This document shows positions 26,163 to 35,392 of a stretch of 62,607 bases of DNA, piece after piece. Below the pieces are notes generated by a model, which did not search any database, was not told where the DNA came from, and worked only from the letters and a program-made list of their open reading frames with translations. How positions within the stretch are numbered: position 1 is the stretch's first letter; every line of letters begins with the position of its first letter. The translations under genes were made by a program, and so were the position numbers. The stretch is from CAYPLH01 sp964411505 (lineage in GTDB: Bacteria > Bacillota > Clostridia > CAYPLH01 > DUMO01): NCBI GenBank assembly GCA_964411505.1, contig CAYPLH010000020.1, positions 1 to 62,607 of the forward strand, read 5' to 3'.

Positions 26163-28496
26163 TTAATTTTCCGGATTTACAGCTTGTATCCTTTCCTGAC
26201 GGTACTGACCGGGTGTTATACCTTCTGTTTTCCTAAAACACCGTATGAAGTTTTGAGAGTTGTTATAACGCAACTTTTCCGCGATTTCAAATATTTTCAG
26301 ATCTGTCTCCCCAAGCCATTTTTTCGCCATATTGATACGATACTGTGTAAGATAAGTGCTAAAATTGATTCCCACTTCCTGGTTGAATATGCGACGGATA
26401 TAACCGGGATGATAATTTAATTTTGCAGCACACGATTCTACCGTCAAATCTGTGCAGTATTCTTCCTCAATAATTGATATAACTTTTTCCGATATGCTTT
26501 TTTGCTGGCTTTCATTTTGTTCTGATATCACTATAACAATTTTATGAATTAAATCTGTAAACCATTTTTCTATTTCTTGCGTCGTCCTTAAACTAAAGAG
26601 CTGGTTTAAAATCGAATCACTTTCATTATTGAAAAATGTATCAAACCGTTCTCCCTCGTCCTGAACAATTGCAATCAAATCCATCAATAACCTTGAAAGT
26701 GAGATTATATATTCATCGTGAATCAGCTGCTCCCCCAATAACTGCTCGATAAATTGATTTAACAGGAGATGTGCTCTTTCTTCATCACAGTATTTTACCG
26801 CATCCACTATTTGTTTTTCAAGAGTTTTGGGGAATTTATGCTTGGGTATTCCCTGCGGCAATACATCCTCAATACACAAAACCGCATCCTGACCAAGCCG
26901 GATGCTATACTTTAAGGCCTCAAAGCACTCATCAAGCGCATGACTTGAATTTAAAAAATCAATATACGGTTTGCTGATACCAATACTCACTTTTATTTCA
27001 AGGCATTCATTTACCGCTTTTTGTATCATTTCTCCCAGCGAATAAACATACCTTTTATTTGCGTCATCATTATCATGTTCGCTTCCTATCAAAGCGACCA
27101 GATACTCATTCACAAAAACAGGACCAAGCCTCTGTTCTACGATAATAAGGTCACTGATGATGTTTTTCAAAGCAAAAGACACAATTTCCCGATCGTTTCC
27201 ATTAAAAGATGTATTTCTTAATGTGTCAACCTGCAAAACGAGCACACACATTCGTTTCCATGAGTTGGTACAGGGGAATAGCTTTAGCTTATTCATTAAC
27301 TCTTCGTTGTTTATTTCTCCGTTTAGGAGTTTAAAAACAAAAAACTCCTTGAGTTGTTCTGTCTGATTTTTTATAATGCTGTTCATTTGCGTTTTATTCT
27401 TTATCAATCTATCAAAATTATCTCTAATAAATGCTACTTCATCCTTCTCTCTTTCATCTTCTGATTTTGCAACTCCTCTGACTAAATCATACAACTTGCC
27501 TATTGGGGTATATATTTTCTTGGAACCAAACAAAGCGAATATTAGATTTGTTATAACAATAAAAGCCACCAATATAAGCATAAAAAGACCTATTGATCTT
27601 GACTCCTTTGTAACCTCAGCCAAAGGAATTACTGATAAGTAAATCCAATCATTGTAATTTGAAATATTATATGCAATACAAACAGCTTTTCCGTCAATGC
27701 TGGTAGTAAAATACCCATTTTCCTGCTTCTCTTCTTTAAGTTTTTCAATATATGTAGACCTTGAAGTGTCCTTACCTAGCATTGCCTGTTCTTCATGTCC
27801 AATTACATAATAATCTTTATCCAGTATCAAAACCTGCCCACCCAGCTCTCCACTGTCAAGAATATGCCTGTTAAGCTCAGCAGCCGGTATTTTTACATGA
27901 ATTAAACTTGTTGGAGAAGGTACTGCCAAAGGCCATTTTTTTACAAGACATACCCCATATTCTTCAAAAGCGTTGATTGTAGTTGTATAGTCCTCATTTT
28001 CTCTGGATATATCACCCTCTCTGATCCAGAATGTCGACTTAGTTGAATTCATATACTTTGTTATCTTCATTTTTTTTTCAGAACTGCTAAGAGGTGTCAT
28101 ACCATCATAATTAATAATCCAATCCTTACTGACATTTACAAGGTGAACTTCACTAACACCAAGAGTAACAGTATGCATGCTTCTAAGACCCTGCACAACA
28201 TCTCTGACTTCTGTAAAGTTTTTGACACTCATTTCCTGCTCCATGACACGATTTATCAGGGAATAGTTACTCATAAATTGAGTGGTGGAATAATCAACTA
28301 TTTGCAATATATTTTCTACTCTTGTTCTGGTTTGTAGCAGCATGTTCATGTTGCTTTCAATAACCTTTTTTTGAATCATGGAGGATGATCTGTTATAGGA
28401 GAAAATTCCAAATACCAATAAAGGGATTATCCCCAGTAATAAACTGTACAATATGATTTTTGCATAATAACCGGAAAAAAGCTTCCTCAAGTCCAT
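26163..28496 (-). CDS. membrane-bound AraC-family sensor-regulator
   Basis: A 777-residue protein with a membrane helix near residues 12-33, a long extracellular sensor domain of dCache type (about 34-300) and a second membrane helix near 303-325. A cytoplasmic linker with GGDEF-like remnant features follows. The C-terminal two-helix AraC HTH covers about 670-770 (L-T-V-E-S-C-A-A-K-L-N-Y-H-P-G-Y, then G-I-T-P-G-Q-Y-R). Such proteins sense an extracellular sugar and activate adjacent LplB/YtcP transporters. GGAGGG directly abuts the ATG, so a TTG at 28490 may be the real start. It lies between sulfatase 2 and GH130. Confidence 0.85.
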   Translation of the reverse strand: MDLRKLFSGYYAKIILYSLLLGIIPLLVFGIFSYNRSSSMIQKKVIESNMNMLLQTRTRVENILQIVDYSTTQFMSNYSLINRVMEQEMSVKNFTEVRDVVQGLRSMHTVTLGVSEVHLVNVSKDWIINYDGMTPLSSSEKKMKITKYMNSTKSTFWIREGDISRENEDYTTTINAFEEYGVCLVKKWPLAVPSPTSLIHVKIPAAELNRHILDSGELGGQVLILDKDYYVIGHEEQAMLGKDTSRSTYIEKLKEEKQENGYFTTSIDGKAVCIAYNISNYNDWIYLSVIPLAEVTKESRSIGLFMLILVAFIVITNLIFALFGSKKIYTPIGKLYDLVRGVAKSEDEREKDEVAFIRDNFDRLIKNKTQMNSIIKNQTEQLKEFFVFKLLNGEINNEELMNKLKLFPCTNSWKRMCVLVLQVDTLRNTSFNGNDREIVSFALKNIISDLIIVEQRLGPVFVNEYLVALIGSEHDNDDANKRYVYSLGEMIQKAVNECLEIKVSIGISKPYIDFLNSSHALDECFEALKYSIRLGQDAVLCIEDVLPQGIPKHKFPKTLEKQIVDAVKYCDEERAHLLLNQFIEQLLGEQLIHDEYIISLSRLLMDLIAIVQDEGERFDTFFNNESDSILNQLFSLRTTQEIEKWFTDLIHKIVIVISEQNESQQKSISEKVISIIEEEYCTDLTVESCAAKLNYHPGYIRRIFNQEVGINFSTYLTQYRINMAKKWLGETDLKIFEIAEKLRYNNSQNFIRCFRKTEGITPGQYRQERIQAVNPEN

Positions 28497-28602
28497 CCCT
28501 CCATCAAACTCAACTGATTAACAAGTGAACCGACTATTGCCGGATCATACTCAGGATTTATAACGCCTCTTGATAAATATTATATACTTTTCTTTCTATG
28601 AT

Positions 28603-30045
28603 TCAAACCTGTAGAGGTAATCCTCTGTTGTCAATATCCAATGGAACCACATCAGATGTATGTATATACCATTTAAGAAGGCGCTCCTCCAGTTCTATTT
28701 TTATACCGGTGTATTCCGGATTTTCATACAGATTACATAGCTCTTGAGGATCGGTTCTAAGGTCATACAACTCACTTACACCCTGAGACCTTTTAATGAG
28801 CTTATATTCCAGAGTACGTATCATTGTAGTCCTGCAAACACTCTGCGGACATTCCTGCTGCTGCAGCGCTTTTGGATAATATACATGCTTTGGATTCATA
28901 AGCCCTATGTTATTTAATTTATTACCTTCAAAACAATGAAGCTCATGATTATCATATCCCCCTTCGGCAAACACTGCACGGTCTTTATCACCGGGAGCTC
29001 CTTTTAGCTGTGGAACCAGTGATTTCGCAAAATGTACATGATTAGGCTCTATTCGGGCAAGATCCAGTACAGTTGCCATAATATCGAACAGCTCCACTTG
29101 CTCCTTAACTATATGTCCGGACTTATTTTCTGGCATCCGTATCAATAGCGGCACATGTGTTATAGTATCATCAAGAGCGCTAGGCCATTTTTCAACTAAA
29201 CCATAATCACCAGCCCAATCTCCATGGTCGGAGCTGATAATTAGAACTGTGTCCTTGTCCAAACCTGTCTCATCTAAAGCTTCAAGCAGTCTTCCCAGCA
29301 TCCAATCTACATAGCTATTCATTCCAAGATACGTAGCCTGTATTTTTTCCATGACCCCCTCAGGAAGTTGGTCGAGTCCCCTATATTTTCGAATAAGGTT
29401 ATGGTAATCTGGTTTCCCTTTTATGTCAGAAGCTCTTAAAGGTTCCAAATCTCTTGGATTATACATGTTGTGAAATGGTTCAGGCGCAGAATATGAAGGG
29501 TGTGGCATAGTAAGCGGCAGGTATATGAAAAACGGTTTATCACCTTTCTTTCTGTTATGCAAAAAATCTATAGCCGTTTGCACATTCTGCATATCACCGG
29601 TCTCATCACAGGATCCCGAAAATGCTTCGCGTAAAAAAGAATATTGACCCGGAGTTCCTTCTTCATAAGGGCATGCACCTGCTTGACCATCTGCTTTTTC
29701 GCTTTTAGCCACATCCACTACATCTGGAAAGTAATCCTGTGCATAAAGGTCATTTTTCCCATGCCATTCAATATGATATCCTGCTTCCTTAAGATAGCGA
29801 AACAAGCTTGGTTCGTGGTTTCTTAGCAAATGCCACAATGTACGGTGACCTCCTACATGAGGATACCAACCTGTCATTAAAGAACACCTGGAGGGGGTAC
29901 AGACAGGATGTTGAATATGACACTGTTCAAACATAACCCCCTCTTTTGCTATTCTATCATAATTCGGCATTTTGACCAGAGGATGTCCATAGCAGGATAC
30001 ACTCTCTGCACGCATTTCATCTGGAAAGAAAAATATAAAATTCAT
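28603..30045 (-). CDS. formylglycine-dependent sulfatase (sulfatase 2)
   Basis: A 480-residue sulfatase, a close paralogue of sulfatase 1. It has the same Cys-type motif C-T-P-S-R at residues 49-53 and the same S-S-D-H-G-D-W-A-G-D metal-site stretch. Differences are spread over the protein but cluster near residues 107-118 and 193-210, which could alter substrate fit. No signal peptide. It starts with ATG (the paralogue uses GTG) behind AAGGAG. It lies between the solute-binding protein gene and the membrane AraC gene, so it is probably transcribed with the transporter. Confidence 0.93.
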   Translation of the reverse strand: MNFIFFFPDEMRAESVSCYGHPLVKMPNYDRIAKEGVMFEQCHIQHPVCTPSRCSLMTGWYPHVGGHRTLWHLLRNHEPSLFRYLKEAGYHIEWHGKNDLYAQDYFPDVVDVAKSEKADGQAGACPYEEGTPGQYSFLREAFSGSCDETGDMQNVQTAIDFLHNRKKGDKPFFIYLPLTMPHPSYSAPEPFHNMYNPRDLEPLRASDIKGKPDYHNLIRKYRGLDQLPEGVMEKIQATYLGMNSYVDWMLGRLLEALDETGLDKDTVLIISSDHGDWAGDYGLVEKWPSALDDTITHVPLLIRMPENKSGHIVKEQVELFDIMATVLDLARIEPNHVHFAKSLVPQLKGAPGDKDRAVFAEGGYDNHELHCFEGNKLNNIGLMNPKHVYYPKALQQQECPQSVCRTTMIRTLEYKLIKRSQGVSELYDLRTDPQELCNLYENPEYTGIKIELEERLLKWYIHTSDVVPLDIDNRGLPLQV

Positions 30046-30078
30046 GGTTTTTTCTCCTTTTTCATGTTATCATGGAAC

Positions 30079-30141
30079 ATAATAATTCTACACAATTTGA
30101 CTTTCAAAATCCACCCTATGCTTTGTGTATTTTTCAAATTG
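30079..30141. repeat. element E2 upstream of sulfatase 2
   Basis: Aligns without gaps with 26044-26097 (about 36 of 54 positions identical). It has its own stem, CAATTTGA / TCAAATTG (30092-30099, 30134-30141), different in sequence from the stem of E1. The shared inner sequence with changed arms suggests either a common ancestor or selection on structure. Confidence 0.5.
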
Positions 30142-30168
30142 CAGACTTTAAGAGTTCAGTATATACAA

Positions 30169-30200
30169 GCAAGGGGGTATGGATTTACCCCCCTTACTCC
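30169..30200. terminator. intercistronic hairpin between solute-binding protein and sulfatase 2
   Basis: A strong stem AAGGGGG / CCCCCTT with an AT-rich loop. No T run follows on the minus strand, so it more likely stabilises the upstream mRNA or partly attenuates than fully terminates. Confidence 0.55.
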
Positions 30201-30241
30201 CTTTTCACATTCTATTATCTTCTCGTTATACAAATGGTTTA

Positions 30242-31771
30242 TTATTTGTGCGCATTTAAATATTCCAGCGTGTATTCTTCTTGAACCTTCTCTCCACCAG
30301 CCTTCAGCCATCCTTCAATTTCCTTATTCCATCCTTCTTCATCTATTTCACCTATAACAAATTTGATTATTGTATCATTAATAATCTTGTCCAATTCTGC
30401 ACCACGTTCCAGATTTGTTTCAGATGTATAAGGAACACATATGTTTGCCACAGTATGTTTCATCATCTCGTTTTTCTGGTCTAATATTTTCTTTTCCAGC
30501 GGGTTGAGCACTCCAGGAGTTGGATAAATGTTCGTATCAATAGCTAACTGATCCATTCCGCTGGCATCTTTTTCAAACAAAGCAACTTGTTCCTGAGAAC
30601 GTTGTGGAACACCATCGACTAAACTGTAATGTAAGTCCTTGATGCCCCATTTGAATAAGTCAATTATTTCTTGATCCAAAAGCTTGTCAAAATATCCAAG
30701 TAATTTCTTCAAATGCTCTTCATTTTTGACGGTTTTCTTAGGGAACAGGAATTGTCCGTTATAACCATTTTCTGCAGGTACGAATGTGCCCTTTGTTCCT
30801 TGAAGAAATCCGATGGGACTGAAAGTTGCATTCGGATCCAACTTTTGAACATCCCTCTGAAAATTCTGAGCATTACCTATAACTGTAAAAACAGCACATG
30901 CAGTACCCTTCACTAAATAATCAGGTTTTGCATTCACAGGAAAATCGTGGTTAATTAAATTTTCCGAGTACAGTTTTCGTAATACTTTCATGCTTTCAAG
31001 ATACTCTGCAGTTGTAAAGCGGTTTACTACTTTGCCGTCTTTAAGACCCCAGGTGTTTGGTGCACCATACCACATAGACAGTGCTGTTGTGGCATATTGT
31101 ACGTTTTGATTGTTCATTTCCAATGCATAAGTATCGTTTTGTTTATTTCCATCAGGATCACTCTCAGCCAAAGTCTTAAGCCATGGGTATAAATCATCAG
31201 TTGTTTTGGGTTCTTCAAGTCCAATGGCATCAGCGTAATCTTTTCGGTATATCAAACCTCTTCTTGCAAGATCTCGTGTTCTATATAGCCCATAAATTTT
31301 ACCTTCAACAGAAATATTGTTAAACACAATTTTGCTAAGTTTGTTCTCCAAGTTGGAAAATTCCTTTATATAAGATCCGATTTCCCAAAACACATCAGAA
31401 CGCAACGCATTTAATATAACAGGTTCTTTGTCGCTTCTCACCAATAGAACTTCTGGCAAATCCATTGCAGCCAAAGATGTCGTTATTCTGTCATTATAGG
31501 CAGCATCCGGTATCCAGTTAATATTGAGCTTGGTGTTGGTGTATTCTTCCACCTTCTTGATAATGATATTACTTTCATCCGGTGGAGCTATGGGGTATAA
31601 AATCATTGTCATACTAATATCCAACGGCTCAGGCTTGGTTTCACCGGTTTGATCCGGTGTTCCACTTTCTTTCGCTGTATCCTTTACACATCCTGTAAAC
31701 ACGGCTCCCATTAATAGGGAAAGACACAGCACAACAATGATTCCTCTCCATAAAAACTTTGCTTTTTGCAT
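30242..31771 (-). CDS. sugar ABC transporter solute-binding lipoprotein
   Basis: A 509-residue exported protein. Its signal peptide ends in a lipobox, with F-T-G-C at residues 25-28, so the mature protein is tethered at Cys28. The rest has the family 1 solute-binding fold seen in LplA/YtcQ-type proteins, for example the pattern K-V-E-E-Y-T-N-T-K-L-N-I. These bind oligosaccharides outside the cell for import by the adjacent permeases. Ribosome binding site GGAGG. It is third in the importer operon, after the two permeases. No ATPase gene is present, so a shared MsiK-like ATPase is likely. Confidence 0.9.
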   Translation of the reverse strand: MQKAKFLWRGIIVVLCLSLLMGAVFTGCVKDTAKESGTPDQTGETKPEPLDISMTMILYPIAPPDESNIIIKKVEEYTNTKLNINWIPDAAYNDRITTSLAAMDLPEVLLVRSDKEPVILNALRSDVFWEIGSYIKEFSNLENKLSKIVFNNISVEGKIYGLYRTRDLARRGLIYRKDYADAIGLEEPKTTDDLYPWLKTLAESDPDGNKQNDTYALEMNNQNVQYATTALSMWYGAPNTWGLKDGKVVNRFTTAEYLESMKVLRKLYSENLINHDFPVNAKPDYLVKGTACAVFTVIGNAQNFQRDVQKLDPNATFSPIGFLQGTKGTFVPAENGYNGQFLFPKKTVKNEEHLKKLLGYFDKLLDQEIIDLFKWGIKDLHYSLVDGVPQRSQEQVALFEKDASGMDQLAIDTNIYPTPGVLNPLEKKILDQKNEMMKHTVANICVPYTSETNLERGAELDKIINDTIIKFVIGEIDEEGWNKEIEGWLKAGGEKVQEEYTLEYLNAHK

Positions 31772-31847
31772 TTTAATACCTCCATTTTTTTAGTAGCTAA
31801 GAGCTACTTATTATTTTAAGGCAAAATAGCCTTAATTTCTAATTTTT

Positions 31848-32723
31848 TTATCCCTTGATGGATCCTAGCATCATGCCTTTAGCAAAATGCTTTTGTAAAA
31901 ATGGATACACCATTAATATAGGCACTGTTGCAACTACAATGACTGCTTTAGAAACAGTCTGAGGCGGAATATATCTGATCTCACTGTACTCCGGGTCACC
32001 TACTCCAACTTCTGATAGAATAACAATCTGTCGAAGCAGTACCTGTATTGGCCATTTTTTCGAATCGGACAGATAAAGTATTGCATCAAAAAATGAATTC
32101 CAATGTCCTACCGAATAAAACAGCGCAAATGTTGCAAGCACCGGTCGGGATAATGGGAGTACAATACGGAGTAAGATGAAAAGATCATTACAACCATCAA
32201 TCTTTGCAGATTCCTCGAGCTCCACCGGTATTTGCTGAAAAAAATTTTTAACAACTATAAGATTGAATGTATTAATAGCTCCTGGTAAAATCAATGCCCA
32301 GTAAGAATTGATTAATCCCAAGCCTTTAACAAGTAAGAAGGTTGGAATCATGCCTCCCCCAAACATTAGTGTAAATGTTATCATTTTCATAATGGGTGCT
32401 CTTCCTGGCAAATTTCTATGAGCTAGAGGGTATGCAGTCAATACAGTAAAAAACAAATTTACTATGGTCCCTGTAACCGTTAAATAAATTGTTGAAAGTA
32501 GGCTTCTTGTGATTGTCGGTGTTGAAAATATGTATTCATATGCTTCCAGCGAGAACTGGGTTGGAAAAATAAGCACCTTTCTCATTAACAATTCTTTGAC
32601 CGTTGCAAAGGAACTAGCAAAAATATGAACAAATGGAAGGATAGTAACGATTGCAACAATAAATAATATTATGGAATTAATCATATCAAAAATTAAATAT
32701 TCAGATCTTGCTTTTTTCACCAT
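31848..32723 (-). CDS. carbohydrate ABC transporter permease (YtcP/LplC type)
   Basis: A 291-residue inner-membrane protein with about six helices. It carries the EAA loop E-E-S-A-K-I-D-G-C-N-D, which docks the ATPase, and the typical C-terminus P-F-L-Q-K-H-F-A-K-G-M-M-L-G-S-I-K-G. It pairs with the LplB-type permease upstream, from which it is separated by about 12 bases. Ribosome binding site GGGGGGAG. Confidence 0.92.
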   Translation of the reverse strand: MVKKARSEYLIFDMINSIILFIVAIVTILPFVHIFASSFATVKELLMRKVLIFPTQFSLEAYEYIFSTPTITRSLLSTIYLTVTGTIVNLFFTVLTAYPLAHRNLPGRAPIMKMITFTLMFGGGMIPTFLLVKGLGLINSYWALILPGAINTFNLIVVKNFFQQIPVELEESAKIDGCNDLFILLRIVLPLSRPVLATFALFYSVGHWNSFFDAILYLSDSKKWPIQVLLRQIVILSEVGVGDPEYSEIRYIPPQTVSKAVIVVATVPILMVYPFLQKHFAKGMMLGSIKG

Positions 32724-32735
32724 TTGACTCCCCCC

Positions 32736-33677
32736 TTAATATATGCCTTCATGTCCAACTTTTTTAGCTAAGTAGTTGGAAGAGACAACTAGTATTAGAC
32801 TAATAGCAGATTTAAAAAAACCTACTGCTATACTGTAACTGAGTAACCCTCTTTGAATTCCATTTTCGTAAACGTATGTATCAAAGACCTCTGCAACATG
32901 CCTGTTCATTGCATTTAGCATAAGAAATATATGCTCAAATCCTGTGTTTAAAAAACGTCCAAGACGAAGTATCAAGAGTGTTATAATTGTACTTTTTATA
33001 GCTGGAAGGGTTATATACCATATCTGTTTCCAACGATTTGCGCCGTCAATTTTAGAAGCCTCATACAGGCTTACATCAACACCGGCTAGTGCAGCCAAAA
33101 ATATAATTGTTCCCCAACCGGCTTCTTTAAGTATGATCTGACCAAAAAAAAGCGGATAAAACCATTCCGGTTTAAGCATAAAATTAATTTTTCCCATACC
33201 GATTTGGTTTAATAATAGATTTAATACTCCACTCTCATATGAAAAAATCACATTTGATATTGATACTATAACAACCCAAGAAACAAAGTGAGGTATGTAT
33301 GTACATGTCTGTACAAATTTCTTCAATTTTAAACATCTTACTTCGTTGAGCATCAATGCTAATATAATGGGTATGGGAAAGTATATTACGAGGTTTAATA
33401 TTCCTATAGTTAATGTGTTCCTAAACAGCATATTAAAAGCAGGCTCGTTAAAAAACCTCATAAAATGCTTGAATCCTACCCATCTACTGCCAAGCAACCC
33501 CTTATGGGGCATATAGTCCATAAAGCCCATAATCAATCCCCACATTGGTAAATATCTGAACACAATATAATAAATCACGCCAGACGCTAACATAATGTAC
33601 ATCCATCGGTTCATTTTGATTTGGTTGAAAAAACTTTTTTTATGCTTTTTTGCAGCAATTCCTGCTAAGTGCAACAT
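32736..33677 (-). CDS. carbohydrate ABC transporter permease (LplB type)
   Basis: A 313-residue permease with an N-terminal cytoplasmic tail and six helices. The EAA loop is Y-E-A-S-K-I-D-G-A-N-R-W-K-Q. The M-W-G-L-x-M-G-F-x-D-Y motif after the first helix is typical of the LplB family. The ATG at 33677 (MLHLAG) has GGAGG 5 bases before it. The ATG at 33689 overlaps that site. It is the first gene of the importer operon, preceded by a candidate promoter at 33753-33781. Confidence 0.92.
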   Translation of the reverse strand: MLHLAGIAAKKHKKSFFNQIKMNRWMYIMLASGVIYYIVFRYLPMWGLIMGFMDYMPHKGLLGSRWVGFKHFMRFFNEPAFNMLFRNTLTIGILNLVIYFPIPIILALMLNEVRCLKLKKFVQTCTYIPHFVSWVVIVSISNVIFSYESGVLNLLLNQIGMGKINFMLKPEWFYPLFFGQIILKEAGWGTIIFLAALAGVDVSLYEASKIDGANRWKQIWYITLPAIKSTIITLLILRLGRFLNTGFEHIFLMLNAMNRHVAEVFDTYVYENGIQRGLLSYSIAVGFFKSAISLILVVSSNYLAKKVGHEGIY

Positions 33678-33752
33678 AATCGCCTCCATTAGTTCAGTTA
33701 TACATCATTGCAAAAAAATTGTATCAAGAGCTGCCGTAACAGGCAATAATCA

Positions 33753-33781
33753 TTTTTAATATACTTTTTGAGAATTGTCAA
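33753..33781 (-). promoter_or_regulatory. candidate promoter for importer 1
   Basis: On the minus strand there is a perfect TTGACA -35 box (33776-33781) followed 16-17 bases later by an A/T-rich -10 (TTAAAA or TAAAAA). TTATGCAACGTGC lies just upstream of it, and TGCAACGT also occurs twice, in opposite orientations, in the element before GH130 (26036-26043 and, inverted, 26122-26129). It may be an activator site. Confidence 0.5.
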
Positions 33782-33875
33782 TCCTTGAATATTGCACGTT
33801 GCATAAACAAAGTAATCAATAGAGTACCTTTATATAATCACTATAATTTTTGAAGCATAATATGCATTTGGTGGA

Positions 33876-34688
33876 TCAGAATAGTTTACCTTTCAAGTAT
33901 TCAATGCCTTCATATGCCCACTTCTTTTCTCTTTCTATTGTTTCATATATGTCGCCTGAAAAAGGTGGCCACTGTTCCAGTATAACGTTGAAGGATCTAT
34001 CATAATGAGTTAATATATCCATTATGGCATCAATATCAAGAAATCCTTCTCCGGGGACACTGCCCTGTATTGTGAAACCCATATTTGAATTTAAACGTAT
34101 AACCGAAACATCTTTAAAGTGAAGACAATTTACATATGGTGCCAAAACTTCAGCAACCTCCCTCACACTCTCAAGAACACCAATTGAATTAATAGTATCA
34201 AGACAAATCCCAAGATTCGGGCTATCAACTTTCTCAATTATATATGCAAGATGCTTTACCCTGTGTCGCTCATGGTTTTCCAAGCCAATTTTTACATTTT
34301 GTTTCTCATATAATGGTACCACTTGTTTTAAATGTTTTATTGCTAATTCTAATCCATCCTCCGTATCAGGGGTATCAACTATAGTTCTTACATATCCAGA
34401 ATCGAGTTTCATTGCAATATCTAAATAGTTTAAAAGGTTTTCCGGTAAAACTCCCCGGGTGCCAACTTCAATATCTACCTTATGTTGTTGGGCATTCTCT
34501 TTGAAGCGCTGCAACATTTTATCGTCCAAACTACAAAGTGGAAGGTTGTCGCATATTTGAATCAGTCCAACATCCATATCAACAGCTAAATCTAGTATTT
34601 CATCCAATCCTATACGTTTTTTTAGTTCAAGTTTGTTCTGTAATCCAACTGACCATGGAAAAGTCCAGCTGCCAATTCCAAGTTTCAT
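33876..34688 (-). CDS. sugar phosphate isomerase/epimerase family protein (TIM barrel)
   Basis: A 270-residue AP-endonuclease-2-type TIM barrel. It shows the family's early G-I-G-S-W-T-F-P-W, metal-ligand regions G-L-E-N-H-E-R-H, C-L-D-T-I-N-S and L-H-F-K-D, and P-G-E-G-F-L-D near the end. Members isomerise, epimerise or dehydrate sugars and inositols, and the substrate cannot be assigned. The ATG at 34688 has GGAGG 5 bases upstream. It lies between the importer operon and a cupin gene. Confidence 0.8.
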   Translation of the reverse strand: MKLGIGSWTFPWSVGLQNKLELKKRIGLDEILDLAVDMDVGLIQICDNLPLCSLDDKMLQRFKENAQQHKVDIEVGTRGVLPENLLNYLDIAMKLDSGYVRTIVDTPDTEDGLELAIKHLKQVVPLYEKQNVKIGLENHERHRVKHLAYIIEKVDSPNLGICLDTINSIGVLESVREVAEVLAPYVNCLHFKDVSVIRLNSNMGFTIQGSVPGEGFLDIDAIMDILTHYDRSFNVILEQWPPFSGDIYETIEREKKWAYEGIEYLKGKLF

Positions 34689-34794
34689 AAAAGCCTCCAT
34701 TTCGCCGCTTCTGCTAGCAGTTCAAATATTCACATAAAAGGTATGTGGCTCCATTCTATCTTTCATTTTCAGCACTAACTGATTTCTTCATGCT

Positions 34795-34833
34795 CTGATT
34801 GCCTCACACTCCAAAGGGTAGTGAGACAATCAG
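34795..34833. terminator. long hairpin between cupin and isomerase genes
   Basis: A stem of about 13 bp (CTGATTG, CTCAC / GTGAG, CAATCAG) with one bulged base on each side. It lacks a T run, so it is either a weak terminator or an mRNA-processing hairpin. Confidence 0.5.
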
Positions 34834-34861
34834 CGCTTGGACATCAGTAAATAGCAAAAAT

Positions 34862-35254
34862 TTACTTGTTTTCTTTCTTAGCAGCTTCCACACATCTATT
34901 ATAATTTTCCTCAGCCGTGTAGCCCGGTATAAACACAGTAGCAAGCTTAAGAGGTTCATACCCGGTATTAACCATCTGGTGTTTTTCACCTGCATCAGCC
35001 CATATAGCCATATCTTCACAAACAGGTGTCTCACCGCCCTCATGCACACATTTGCCTTCTCCCCTTACAATATAAATAAGTTCAGGTCTGTCATGCTCAT
35101 GATAATCGGTACGTCCCTGAGGAGGCAGTATTGCATGACTAAATGTTATTTCCTTTACCCCTTCCTTATCCGGAGCAAATAAAACCTTAATCCTTCTCTG
35201 GTAGGGTGCAGGTACCTCTACGCCTTGTTCTTCCCATGCATTTACAATTTTCAT
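34862..35254 (-). CDS. cupin-domain protein
   Basis: A 130-residue single cupin. Metal-binding pattern: Y-H-E-H-D-R-P-E (His, His, Glu) and a later E-K-H-Q-M-V-N. Small cupins beside sugar genes often act as sugar or uronate isomerases, mutarotases or binding proteins. There is no basis for a precise call. No signal peptide. Ribosome binding site AAGGGGAT. It probably shares a transcript with the TIM-barrel gene downstream. Confidence 0.75.
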   Translation of the reverse strand: MKIVNAWEEQGVEVPAPYQRRIKVLFAPDKEGVKEITFSHAILPPQGRTDYHEHDRPELIYIVRGEGKCVHEGGETPVCEDMAIWADAGEKHQMVNTGYEPLKLATVFIPGYTAEENYNRCVEAAKKENK

Positions 35255-35357
35255 AATAAATCCCCTTTCATATACATTTTTACTTTATAACTTATCAAAA
35301 TTAATCTCTTCAACACGCTTTTTCAGATTGTGAAGAATGATATTGTGTAACAAAAAG

Positions 35358-35392
35358 AATAATTAGCCTGTTCTGTTGCTACACTATATCAT
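35358..35392. repeat. 35-bp dispersed repeat, copy 2
   Basis: Matches 47-81 at 34 of 35 positions. It overlaps the last codons and stop of the fusion gene at 35379, so copy 1 may be the remains of a related gene end. Confidence 0.6.
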
